Assembly: GCA_902613995.1 (NCBI GenBank)
Contig: CACMJG010000007.1
Coordinates: forward strand, 1 to 64,000
DNA: 64,000 bases
From: an uncultured Alphaproteobacteria bacterium
Lineage (GTDB): Bacteria; Pseudomonadota; Alphaproteobacteria; Methylaequorales; Methylaequoraceae
Direction: 5' to 3'
Shown here: positions 54,767-63,507 of the stretch, piece after piece
Layout: each line of letters opens with the position of its first letter
Position numbering within the stretch: position 1 is the first letter of the stretch
Translations under genes and position numbers: made by a program
Notes under the pieces: generated by a model
Databases searched by the model: none
What the model was told of the DNA's origin: nothing
Seen by the model: only the letters and a program-made list of their open reading frames with translations

Positions 54767-55922
54767 AAAGTTACTAAAAAAAAGAGGTAAGGAAATTCAA
54801 GTATGTACAAATTGTATATACGATTTAGATGTACCTGAAATTTTTTTTGATAAAAATGGAGTTTGTAATTACTGCAATCAAATTTTAGAGCTAAAAAGTA
54901 ATTATGGTACTGGTAAAAAGCTTGGAAAAGAAAAATTAAAAAATATTCTTATTGATATCAAACAAGCAGGAAAGAAAAAAAAATATGACTGTATTATAGG
55001 TGTTAGTGGAGGAACTGACTCATCATATTTATTATATCTTGCGAAAAAAAAATGGAAATTGCGTCCACTAGCCGTCCATTTTGATAATACGTTTAATTCA
55101 TCAATTGCGACTATGAATATAGCAAAAGTACTCAAAATTCTTGATATTGATCTTTACACTTATGTGGTAAATAATAAAGAAATGGATGATATTTTTAGAT
55201 CATTTTTTAAAGCTGGAGTTCCAGAAATAGAGGCTTCAACTGACCTAGCGCTTTCAGAAGTTATGTATAGAGCAGCTAACAAATATAATATTTCATACAT
55301 ACTAGAAGGTCATTCATTTCTTGAAGAAGGTATTACGCCATTAAATAAAAACTATTTTGATGGAATGTATATAAAAGATATACACAAACGATTTGGTACA
55401 ATGAAAATGCAAACTTACCCACTAATGACATTATCAAGGTTTTTATATTGGACATGTTATAAAAAAATAAAGAAAATAAGACCTTATTGGTATATTGAAT
55501 ATTCAAAAGAAGAAGCAAAGAAATTTTTGAAGAAAAACTTTAAATGGAAGTATTATGGTGGACATCATCTTGAAAATATTATGACCTCGTTTTACCATAA
55601 AGTTTATAACCCTCAGAAATTTAACGTAGATCTAAGGAATAATACATTGTCAGCCCAGGTAAGGAGCAAAAAGATGTCAAGAACACAAGCCTGGAAAACT
55701 TATAATAAAAAAATTACTGATACCACTGAGTTAATTGAGTATTTTCAAAAAAGACTCAGCTTAAAAAATAATGAATACAATTCAATAATGAATGCTCCTC
55801 CTAAATGCTGGAAGGACTATAAAACCTATAAAAAAATTTTTGAAAGAATGAGATTATTATTCTTATTTTTATCAAAAAGAAACCTCGTACCTTATAGCTT
55901 TTATTTAAAATATTGTAAATGA
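54750..55922 (+). CDS. wbpG: N-acetyl sugar amidotransferase WbpG/PseA family
   Basis: 390 residues. CxxC pairs (CTNCIYDLD and CNYCNQ), ATP PP-loop GVSGGTDSSYLLY. Together with HisH- and HisF-like partners it converts an acetamido to an acetamidino group, as in the P. aeruginosa O5 pathway (established). The next two genes are exactly those partners, all overlapping by 1-4 bases. Confidence 0.92.
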   Translation: MKDSNKKLLKKRGKEIQVCTNCIYDLDVPEIFFDKNGVCNYCNQILELKSNYGTGKKLGKEKLKNILIDIKQAGKKKKYDCIIGVSGGTDSSYLLYLAKKKWKLRPLAVHFDNTFNSSIATMNIAKVLKILDIDLYTYVVNNKEMDDIFRSFFKAGVPEIEASTDLALSEVMYRAANKYNISYILEGHSFLEEGITPLNKNYFDGMYIKDIHKRFGTMKMQTYPLMTLSRFLYWTCYKKIKKIRPYWYIEYSKEEAKKFLKKNFKWKYYGGHHLENIMTSFYHKVYNPQKFNVDLRNNTLSAQVRSKKMSRTQAWKTYNKKITDTTELIEYFQKRLSLKNNEYNSIMNAPPKCWKDYKTYKKIFERMRLLFLFLSKRNLVPYSFYLKYCK

Positions 55923-56521
55923 TTGGAATACTTGACTTTGGACTAGGAAATATTGCATCAATAAGCAATATGTACAAAAGAATGGGTATAAACAATATTA
56001 TTTGTCGTCATGACAATGATTTAAACAAATCTAATAAATTTATTTTGCCAGGGGTTGGTTCATTTGATAATGCCATGCAAAAAGTAAAAAAGTCATCTTT
56101 TTTTCCCATCTTAGAACATAAAGTTTTGAAAGAAAAAAATCCAATTTTAGGAATATGCTTGGGAATGCAAATTCTTTTTAAAAAAAGCGAAGAAGGCCAG
56201 CTTCCTGGACTTGGATGGGTTGATGGAGAAGTAAAAAAAATTAAAAGTTCTAATTTGATACTTCCCCACATGGGCTGGAATAATGTAAAAATAAAAAATA
56301 AAGTAAAATTGATTAACAATCTCACCAAAAACACCAAATTTTATTTTATTCATTCATACGTTGTTAAACTAAAGAACAAAAAATATGAAATTTTAGAAAC
56401 ACATTATGGTGAAGACTTCACTTCATCTTTTGCATTTAAAAATTTTTATGGAGTTCAATTTCATCCTGAGAAGAGTCATAAGCATGGTATGAAAATATTA
56501 AAAAACTTTTGTGAAATATAA
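55919..56521 (+). CDS. hisH2: HisH-like glutaminase of acetamidino pathway
   Basis: 200-residue class I glutaminase. Nucleophile Cys80 in ILGICLGMQ, oxyanion GVGSFDNAM and His in GVQFHPEKS. Supplies ammonia to the HisF-like subunit and WbpG. It starts in the ATGA overlap with WbpG, and shares one base with the next gene. Not in a histidine operon. Confidence 0.92.
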   Translation: MIGILDFGLGNIASISNMYKRMGINNIICRHDNDLNKSNKFILPGVGSFDNAMQKVKKSSFFPILEHKVLKEKNPILGICLGMQILFKKSEEGQLPGLGWVDGEVKKIKSSNLILPHMGWNNVKIKNKVKLINNLTKNTKFYFIHSYVVKLKNKKYEILETHYGEDFTSSFAFKNFYGVQFHPEKSHKHGMKILKNFCEI

Positions 56522-57276
56522 TGATACTACCAAGAATAATTCCAGTTTTACTGATTAAAAATGGAAGTTTAATTAAAACAATAAACTTTGATAAATTTAA
56601 TTATATAGGTGATCCATGTAATACTGCTCGAATATTTAATGAACTCGAAGTAGATGAGATGATTTTACTTGATGTAGATGCAACCAACCAAAAAAAAATT
56701 AATCTCAACTTAATATCAGAATTAGCCTCAGAATGTTTCATGCCATTAACATATGGAGGTGGAATTTGTAGAATCGAGGATGCAGAGTCACTTTTTAGAC
56801 TTGGTGTTGAAAAAATAGTTGTGAACACACACAGTTACATTGATAAAAATTTTATGAAGAGTTTATCAAATGAATTCGGAAGTCAAGCGATTGTTGCTTC
56901 TATTGATTATAAATGTATAAACAGCCAAAAAATAATATTTTCAAATTCTGGTAGGAACAAACAAAACTATGAAATCCTTAATTGGGTTAAACATTTAGAA
57001 TATGATGGTGTTGGTGAAATTATTTTAACATCAATAGATCATGAAGGAACTTGGAATGGATTTGACTATGAGTTTATAGAACAAATTGTAAGGGCTATAA
57101 ATATTCCAGTTATTGCTCATGGTGGTGCAGGAAATTTAGAACATATTAAAAAAATTTTAAAATGTGGAGTATCAGCCGTAGGTCTTGGTAGTATGGTTGT
57201 TTACCAAAAAAAAAATATGGGTGTTTTAGTAAATTTTATAGATACAAGAAAAATTGTTGAGGTTTTAAATAAATGA
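56521..57276 (+). CDS. hisF2: HisF-like ammonia-channel subunit of acetamidino pathway
   Basis: 251-residue (beta-alpha)8 barrel. It starts RIIPVLLIKNGSLIK where true HisF reads IPCLDVKDG: the catalytic Asp11 is lost. The second Asp is retained (VASIDYK). HGGAGNLEHI and GLGSMVVY are the phosphate loops. Loss of Asp11 is expected for paralogues that only channel ammonia. Translationally coupled with hisH2. Confidence 0.92.
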   Translation: MILPRIIPVLLIKNGSLIKTINFDKFNYIGDPCNTARIFNELEVDEMILLDVDATNQKKINLNLISELASECFMPLTYGGGICRIEDAESLFRLGVEKIVVNTHSYIDKNFMKSLSNEFGSQAIVASIDYKCINSQKIIFSNSGRNKQNYEILNWVKHLEYDGVGEIILTSIDHEGTWNGFDYEFIEQIVRAINIPVIAHGGAGNLEHIKKILKCGVSAVGLGSMVVYQKKNMGVLVNFIDTRKIVEVLNK

Positions 57277-59582
57277 AAATTGGACTTATTGGAAATATGA
57301 ATAATAGCAACTTTTCTCTTATGAGAATACTTAGAAATGAGGGTTACGATGCTCATTTATTTTTATTCAAAAATGAATTTTTTTTTCCAGAAGATGATAC
57401 CCAAGATATTTCTGAATTAAAGAAATTTATTCATAATTTAGGCGTCTCCAACGGTAAACCTGATATTCTATTTTTTAATAAGGAATGCTTAAGAGATAAA
57501 TTAAAAACTTTTAATTTTTTGATTGGAAACGGGATATCACCTTATATTTTAAAAAAAATTCACAGAAAATTAAATATTTTTATGCCTTATGGGGAAGGTA
57601 TTGAGCATATAAACGAAAATACTGATAATTTTAAAGAAATAATATTTTCAAAAAAAATTATAAATTTTCCTAAGTTACTATGGTTTAAAGTTTGTGCCTT
57701 TCTCCAGTATAAGTCATTAGATAATTGCAATAGTATAACAACATTTAATCTTCATGATTTTTCATTGAATACATTTAAAAAAATTGGGGTTCTGCCAAAT
57801 ATAATCCCAATTTTTCCCCTATTTGAAGAAAAGCTTTATAAGACTAATGAATTGTTTATAAATGAAATTAGAAAACTTCCAAAAAACTCAATAAAAATAT
57901 TTTCCCATGTAGCTCACTTTTGGAAAAATTTACCATATAAAAATTATATGGATGGATTTGGTAAAAGAAATAATTGGTTGGTAGAAGGAGTTAAGCAATA
58001 TTATTCCCTTTCAAATAAAAAGGATGTCTATGTAATTCTTACTGAGTATGGTCCAGATGTTAAAGATACTAAAAAACTAATTTCAGAATATGGGTTAGAA
58101 AAACATTTTTTATGGATACCTAAACTTAAAAGAATAGAAATTTATGATCTTATAGATATATGTGATCTAGGTTCCTCAGAATTTGCAAATATGTTCTGGG
58201 GGTCCTGCGGTTGGGAATTCATTAGTAGAGGAAAAACTTTTTTTCATCAACTTAGTATTATAGACAGATATTTAGAAAAGAAAATAAAACTTCCTAATTT
58301 TATAAACATAAATAATCCCAGTGAAATTGCAAATTATCTATTAAAGTTTGATAAAAGTATTGAAGTAAAAAAGGGAAGTCAAAATAAAAAATGGTATTTT
58401 CAGTTTAAAAAAAAATATATATCAAAATTAACAAATGAAATACAGTATCAAAGTAAACATAAAAAAATACGAATTTCATTTATTATTGGTTCTTTGAATC
58501 TTGGCGGAACAGAAAGACATCTAATTAGTTTAATCAATAATCTTGACAGAAATATTTTCAATATTGATTTATTTCTTTTAAATGAAGAAGGAAGTCTTAT
58601 CAAAGAATTAAATCCGTTTATTAGAGTTGTTAAGCCAAAAAAACCAATTTTTAAAAAAATTGATCACTTTATCAATTTTTTTAAAGTACTTTATTACTTG
58701 AATTTATTTAAACCACAGATTATTCATTGTTTTTTACCTCAATCATACATATTTGGTGGCTTAATTGGTTGGATACTTAAAAACAAAAATGTTTTAATGA
58801 GTAGAAGATCTTTAAATAATTATCAAAAAAAATACAAATTTATACCAGTTTCTAGAATTGAAAAATTTTTACATTCTAAAGTTAAATATGCTTTAGGAAA
58901 TTCTAAAGCAGTTATTAATCAACTTGAAAAAGAAGGTGTAATGAAACATAAACTCAAGCTCATATATAATGGAGTACTTAAAAACAATGAAAATCAAATT
59001 AGTAAGTTTTCAAATTTAAATAATTTCAAAAAACATATTAATTCAAAAAGTATAATTTTCTCTGTTATAGCTAATTTGATTCCATACAAAAATCACAAAA
59101 TGGTTATTAAAGCGGCACATTTGCTTTTGAAAGAATATAAAAACTTTAAAATTATTTTTGTTGGGAGTGGTGAAATAGCTTATGAACATTCTCTTAGAAT
59201 TTTGATAGAAGAGTATAATCTCAAAAATCACATTCATATTTTTAAACAATCCTTAAATGTAGAGGATTTTTATAAAATAAGTGATATTGGAATATCGTCA
59301 TCTGACGAAGAGGGTTTTTCCAATAGTATCTTGGAATTTCTTAGTTTTGGTAAACCAGTGATTGCAACACGTGTTGGAGGCAACCTGGATGTAATAAATA
59401 AAAAGAATGGTTTTTTGGTTGATAAAAATGATCATCATAAACTTTTCAACATTATGAAATATTTAATTTTTAATAAAAAAATTATTAAAAAATTGGGAGC
59501 GCAGGCAGTAAAAGATTCGAAAAAATATGACTTTAATAAAATGATTCAGAATTACACTGAATTATATGAAAGTATAACTTGA
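57273..59582 (+). CDS. Two-domain protein: unassigned N-part plus GT4 glycosyltransferase
   Basis: 769 residues, about twice a normal GT4. The C-terminal half (from about residue 396, IRISFIIGSLNLGGTERHL) is a complete GT4 domain with IYNGVL, IFVGSGEIAYE and SSDEEGFSNSILEFLSFGKP. The N-terminal half (KIGLIGNMNNSNFSLMRIL, MPYGEGIEH, DLGSSEFANMFWGSCGWEFI) looks like another GT-B-type or scanning domain, less certain. A fusion in place of two genes. The next start overlaps as TTGA. Confidence 0.83.
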   Translation: MKIGLIGNMNNSNFSLMRILRNEGYDAHLFLFKNEFFFPEDDTQDISELKKFIHNLGVSNGKPDILFFNKECLRDKLKTFNFLIGNGISPYILKKIHRKLNIFMPYGEGIEHINENTDNFKEIIFSKKIINFPKLLWFKVCAFLQYKSLDNCNSITTFNLHDFSLNTFKKIGVLPNIIPIFPLFEEKLYKTNELFINEIRKLPKNSIKIFSHVAHFWKNLPYKNYMDGFGKRNNWLVEGVKQYYSLSNKKDVYVILTEYGPDVKDTKKLISEYGLEKHFLWIPKLKRIEIYDLIDICDLGSSEFANMFWGSCGWEFISRGKTFFHQLSIIDRYLEKKIKLPNFININNPSEIANYLLKFDKSIEVKKGSQNKKWYFQFKKKYISKLTNEIQYQSKHKKIRISFIIGSLNLGGTERHLISLINNLDRNIFNIDLFLLNEEGSLIKELNPFIRVVKPKKPIFKKIDHFINFFKVLYYLNLFKPQIIHCFLPQSYIFGGLIGWILKNKNVLMSRRSLNNYQKKYKFIPVSRIEKFLHSKVKYALGNSKAVINQLEKEGVMKHKLKLIYNGVLKNNENQISKFSNLNNFKKHINSKSIIFSVIANLIPYKNHKMVIKAAHLLLKEYKNFKIIFVGSGEIAYEHSLRILIEEYNLKNHIHIFKQSLNVEDFYKISDIGISSSDEEGFSNSILEFLSFGKPVIATRVGGNLDVINKKNGFLVDKNDHHKLFNIMKYLIFNKKIIKKLGAQAVKDSKKYDFNKMIQNYTELYESIT

Positions 59583-61024
59583 AAAAGAATCAAAATTTTT
59601 TCCTTTTTTTAAAAGATCTTATATTTTATGGATTCATGACAGGTTTAAATAAATTATCTGTTCTTATTACCTTTCCTTTTCTAGCTCATTATTTTAGTGT
59701 AGAAGATTATGGAAGATTAGATTTTTTACTAAGTTTAATAAGTCTTATAATCGTATTTATAACATTTGGTCAAGATTCAGCAGTTGGAAGGTATATTCAA
59801 GAACAAAAAACAAAAGACAAAAAAAAAATTGTAGTAACAAACTCCTTTTTTATACATATAATTTTTCTAATAATAGTTTTAATTTTATTAATATATCTAA
59901 GGGACTATTTAGAAAATTTTTTTTATACAAATGAATTATTTTTAATTATAACTTTACAAATCCCATTTATCTTATTTATTTCTTTTTCTGAAAATATATT
60001 TAGATGGACCTTTTCAAAAACTAAATTTTTGATTATTTCAATATTAAATTTTTTTCTAATTGTAGTTTGCACCTATTTAGTAGTAACTACGAATAAAAAT
60101 ATAATAACGTTCTTCAATTTTTTATTATATGGCCAAGTTTTAATCACGATAATTTCATTTTTTCTATTAATAAATTTTTTTTATTTTAGGATTGATAAAA
60201 TACTGATTAAAAAACTTTTAAAATATGCTATTCCATGCGGGATAGTTTGTGTTATTTCAATTTTTGTTCCAATTTTAGAAAGATTTTTTGTAAAAAATTT
60301 TATTGGTGATTATGAATTAGGTTTGTTTGCTGTAGCAATTAAGATTTCATTATGTATTGGGGTGCTTGCTCAGGCTTTTCAATCTGCTTGGGGACCTTTC
60401 GCGCTTAGAAAGCATCAAGAAGAAGACTCTGAAAAAATTTTTAATTTAATATTATTTTTATTTGCAACAACAATCTCATTTTTAATTATTTTAATAATTG
60501 GTTTTTCTAAAAATATTGTATCTTTTCTGTCTTCTGAGAAATACATAGCATGTATTTTCTTAATTCTTCCTATTTGCTATGGTTATTCTTTACAATTTTT
60601 GGGGTGGATGCTTGAGATTGGAATATATATCTCCAAAAAACCTGAATTAATACTATTTGGATTCGCTGCTTACGTAATCACTTCAATAATTTCGTTGCAC
60701 ATACTTTGTAAATACTTCGGAATTCTTGGTATAGCATCATCTGTTGCGGTAAGTTTTTTTATAAAAATAGTTATTGACCTCATATTAGCTGAAAAATATT
60801 GGAAATCGATTTGGAAAATAAAAAGAATTATTTTTTTGAAATTGTTACTTTTAATCCTTTCTATTTTAATTATAAAATTGCATCAAATCTTAGCTGTTAA
60901 AGAAGTAATTTTGTTCTCTATTATTTTTTCAGTTTCATTTTTATTCATATCGTATTTATTTTCTACTAAGGATGAGAGAAATATAATTAAAAATATTTCT
61001 TTCAAAAGAATAATAAAGAATTGA
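59579..61024 (+). CDS. Polysaccharide flippase (Wzx-like)
   Basis: 481 residues with about 12-14 hydrophobic segments, including FYGFMTGLNKLSVLITFPFL and LSLISLIIVFITFGQDSAV, the standard Wzx/MOP pattern. Moves lipid-linked repeat units across the inner membrane. Start is TTG, overlapping the previous stop as TTGA. The stop lies inside an inverted repeat (61022). Confidence 0.88.
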   Translation: MKKNQNFFLFLKDLIFYGFMTGLNKLSVLITFPFLAHYFSVEDYGRLDFLLSLISLIIVFITFGQDSAVGRYIQEQKTKDKKKIVVTNSFFIHIIFLIIVLILLIYLRDYLENFFYTNELFLIITLQIPFILFISFSENIFRWTFSKTKFLIISILNFFLIVVCTYLVVTTNKNIITFFNFLLYGQVLITIISFFLLINFFYFRIDKILIKKLLKYAIPCGIVCVISIFVPILERFFVKNFIGDYELGLFAVAIKISLCIGVLAQAFQSAWGPFALRKHQEEDSEKIFNLILFLFATTISFLIILIIGFSKNIVSFLSSEKYIACIFLILPICYGYSLQFLGWMLEIGIYISKKPELILFGFAAYVITSIISLHILCKYFGILGIASSVAVSFFIKIVIDLILAEKYWKSIWKIKRIIFLKLLLLILSILIIKLHQILAVKEVILFSIIFSVSFLFISYLFSTKDERNIIKNISFKRIIKN

Positions 61025-61044
61025 AATTCACTATTTGAATTTCA
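61022..61044. repeat. 9-bp inverted repeat at end of wzx-like gene
   Basis: TGAAATTCA (61022-61030) and TGAATTTCA (61036-61044) are perfect complements with 5 bases between. The stop codon of the flippase is its first three bases. It is placed like the repeat at 45880, just before the copy of the same promoter. No T run follows directly, so it may be an operator or a weak terminator. Confidence 0.75.
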
Positions 61045-61048
61045 AATC

Positions 61049-61076
61049 TTGAATAATATTTTTTTTTGTATATTAT
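61049..61076 (+). promoter_or_regulatory. Promoter of second glycosyltransferase operon (copy of 45903)
   Basis: TTGAAT at 61049-61054 and TATTAT at 61071-61076, 16 bases apart. CTTGAATAATATTTTTTTT is shared with the promoter at 45902. Start predicted at about 61083, giving a leader of about 130 bases that contains the ops-like element. Confidence 0.62.
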
Positions 61077-61084
61077 ATTGTAAA

Positions 61085-61159
61085 ATGAAACTGTATCCTT
61101 GCCTTTTGGATCAACTATTTTTTATTGTCGCTTGTAAAAGTGACTGCGGTAGCTATTAA
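61085..61159 (+). CDS. Possible 24-residue leader peptide ending at the ops element
   Basis: ATG at 61085, two bases after the predicted start of transcription; TAA at 61157-61159. The last residues, Cys-Gly-Ser-Tyr, are encoded by the ops-like 12-mer itself (CGGTAGCTAT region). If translated it would put a ribosome right at the antiterminator's loading site. A short ORF can also occur by chance. Confidence 0.3.
   Translation: MKLYPCLLDQLFFIVACKSDCGSY
61145..61156 (+). promoter_or_regulatory. ops-like element (copy 2)
   Basis: TGCGGTAGCTAT, identical to 47075-47086. About 62 bases after the predicted transcription start and 60 before the next gene. The flanks differ between the two copies, so the 12-mer itself is what is conserved. 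Probable loading site for the RfaH-like protein at 46548. Confidence 0.75.
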
Positions 61160-61215
61160 GAATTTTTAGGGAAAAATAAAATTTTAAACAAACTACTATG
61201 TAGCAATTCAGTAAA

Positions 61216-62037
61216 ATGAAAAAAATACTTTTTGTTCTAATAACTTGTTCTCTTGACAAATCAAGAGATGATGTATTTGAGAAAGTATCAAAAAATATCT
61301 TGCAACTTGAAAAAAAGTTTAGATTTTTTAAAGACTTAATTGTCTTTGATAATGCTTCAGTTTCTCAAAAAACACTAAAATGTTTAAAAAAGTTTCCAAA
61401 AGTTTTTCGTTCATCAAAAAATATAGGGTTATGGAGTGGTCTGTATTGGATATTATGTAATTATAAAAATTATCTCAAAAAAGAATATGACTATATTTAT
61501 TTTATGGAATCAGACTGCATTCACTTCAATTTAGATAAATTAATAGAAGCAGAGCATTTTCTAGATAATAATCAAGAAATAGGCTCTATAAGATGCCAGA
61601 AATTCAGCGTTGCCTTTAAATTTCTTTATAATAAAGACTCATTTTTCTCACGTCTTGTAAATGATCCTATCAGACTTAGATCATTTCCATCTAATAAAAA
61701 CGCTTATTTCATAAAAATCCCCAATTACAAAAATTTATATAAGAGTAATTTACATGCTAAATTGGTTGGTCTTAGTAAAATTCAATTATTAAAGAAAATT
61801 TTTCAAAATTTATCAAAAAATGATTCAATTACAGAAAAAGATTTTTTTTGTGAATATTGGAAATTTTATAAAGCTATCGGAATAATAAATGGTGGTACTA
61901 TGACAGACCTAGCTGGTAGAAATCAACGTGGAAAAATTTTAATGAGCGGTATAAATACACTTGATAATAATAAAGGTTATTTAGATTCAAGAAATAGTAA
62001 GCTTATTAGAAAAGGGTTTAAAATTATATATAATTGA
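61216..62037 (+). CDS. Putative GT-A-fold glycosyltransferase
   Basis: 273 residues. KDLIVFDNAS and YDYIYFMESDCIHFN (a DxD-like acidic motif, ESD) fit a GT-A nucleotide-sugar fold, but the family is not certain. It heads the second operon, just after the ops-like element. Confidence 0.65.
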   Translation: MKKILFVLITCSLDKSRDDVFEKVSKNILQLEKKFRFFKDLIVFDNASVSQKTLKCLKKFPKVFRSSKNIGLWSGLYWILCNYKNYLKKEYDYIYFMESDCIHFNLDKLIEAEHFLDNNQEIGSIRCQKFSVAFKFLYNKDSFFSRLVNDPIRLRSFPSNKNAYFIKIPNYKNLYKSNLHAKLVGLSKIQLLKKIFQNLSKNDSITEKDFFCEYWKFYKAIGIINGGTMTDLAGRNQRGKILMSGINTLDNNKGYLDSRNSKLIRKGFKIIYN

Positions 62038-62041
62038 ACCT

Positions 62042-62446
62042 ATGTACTTCATTAATGGCATCGATATAGTTGATCGTAGAAGAATAAAAAAAACATTGTA
62101 TAACTTTGGTAATAAATTCCTTGAAAAAATTCTATCTAAGAAAGAGCTTAAGGCTATTTTAAAATTTTCAAAAAATAAAGAATTATTAAGTGAAAAACTT
62201 TCTAACAAATTTGCTGCCAAGGAAGCTGCTGCTAAGGCACTTGGTACTGGTTTTACCAATGGAGTTTGCTTTTCAGACTTTGAAATAACAAATGATGATA
62301 AGGGTAAACCAAATATTTATTTTCAGGGAAAATCAAAAACTATTCTAAAAAATATTCAGAAGAATTATAAAAATTATGGAGTTTCTTTATCGATATCTAG
62401 TGAAAAAGAATATTCTATTGCAGTTATCTCAATATACTTTTTTTAA
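62042..62446 (+). CDS. acpS: AcpS-like 4'-phosphopantetheinyl transferase
   Basis: 134 residues: GIDIVDRRRIKKTL (metal Asp in GIDIVD) and FAAKEAAAKALGTGFTNGVC are AcpS landmarks. It moves phosphopantetheine to acyl carrier protein. In standard AcpS the last strand begins SISHE/SISHT; here it reads SISSEKEYSIAVIS, with His replaced by Ser. It is not with the usual housekeeping neighbours but between two glycosyltransferase genes. Its stop overlaps the next start (TAATG). Confidence 0.85.
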   Translation: MYFINGIDIVDRRRIKKTLYNFGNKFLEKILSKKELKAILKFSKNKELLSEKLSNKFAAKEAAAKALGTGFTNGVCFSDFEITNDDKGKPNIYFQGKSKTILKNIQKNYKNYGVSLSISSEKEYSIAVISIYFF

Positions 62447-63507
62447 TGCCAAGGTCTCAGGTTGATAAAGATTTTAAAGTAAGTGTAATTCTTACCAACT
62501 ACAATGGCATGCCCTATTTAAAGAAATCTGTGAATAGTATTTTATCTCAAACGTACAAAAATTTTGAACTTATCATTGTTGATGATTGTTCTACTGATGA
62601 TAGTGCAAAATTTTTAAAATCTTTAAATTTTAATCGTCTTAAATTAATTTTTAATAAAAGGAATATAGGTCAAACCTTAAGTCTTAATAAGGCAATAAGC
62701 GTATCAACTGGCAGTTTTATTGCTAGAATGGATTCTGATGATATTTCAACCAGAAATAGGTTTAAAGAGCAAATCAATTATTTTAAAAAAAATCCAGGAA
62801 TTGATATCTTAGGCTCTCAAGCCAAAATAATTAATAAATTCGACAAAGAAGTTGGAGAAATAAATGTACCTTCTAAACACTCAGCAGTATGGGCATATAG
62901 TTTGATGCACAACCCTTTTATTCATCCAAGTATAATAATGAAAAAAAAAATATTCATAAAACCAAACAAACCCTATTGTGATAAACATATTAATCAGGAC
63001 TTTGATCTATGGTCAAGAATATTACCAAATCATAAAGCTGCTAATATTAAAAAGAGACTTTTGCTATATAGGATTCATGATTCCAATATGACAAAAGCTT
63101 ATATGAAAAAAAATATAGTTTCAAATGTATCGATCATAAAAAACAGGTTAAAAAAAGAAAAAATTTTTTTCAAAATAAAAACAGGTGAAATTTTTAAAAT
63201 ACAAAGATATTTTTCAGATTCCAGAAAAGTTGCTGATAAAAAAAATATAGATAGATTAAAATTAAGTAAAATATACTTTAGATTCTATGAATTTATTTTA
63301 ACAAAATACAAAATTGACAAGGAGTTTAATTTCTTTTTTATAAATAGAATTCTTATTTCAAGTTTTAAATTCAATGTAATGAATCCTAGAAAGATAATTT
63401 CTGAAATCATTTTTCTAACCAAAATATTTGTCAAATTTCCCAAAGAGGTGATTATTGTTTTAATAAAAATTTTCAAAAAAAAAATATATGGAACTAAATC
63501 CCCTTAA
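62446..63507 (+). CDS. Family 2 glycosyltransferase
   Basis: 353 residues. Typical GT2 start VSVILTNYNGMPYLKKSVNS, VDDCSTDDS, the DxD motif in ARMDSDDIS and NQDFDLWSRI. It transfers a sugar from a nucleotide donor. The basic C-terminal part is probably membrane associated. Overlaps the next gene by 20 bases. Confidence 0.9.
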   Translation: MPRSQVDKDFKVSVILTNYNGMPYLKKSVNSILSQTYKNFELIIVDDCSTDDSAKFLKSLNFNRLKLIFNKRNIGQTLSLNKAISVSTGSFIARMDSDDISTRNRFKEQINYFKKNPGIDILGSQAKIINKFDKEVGEINVPSKHSAVWAYSLMHNPFIHPSIIMKKKIFIKPNKPYCDKHINQDFDLWSRILPNHKAANIKKRLLLYRIHDSNMTKAYMKKNIVSNVSIIKNRLKKEKIFFKIKTGEIFKIQRYFSDSRKVADKKNIDRLKLSKIYFRFYEFILTKYKIDKEFNFFFINRILISSFKFNVMNPRKIISEIIFLTKIFVKFPKEVIIVLIKIFKKKIYGTKSP

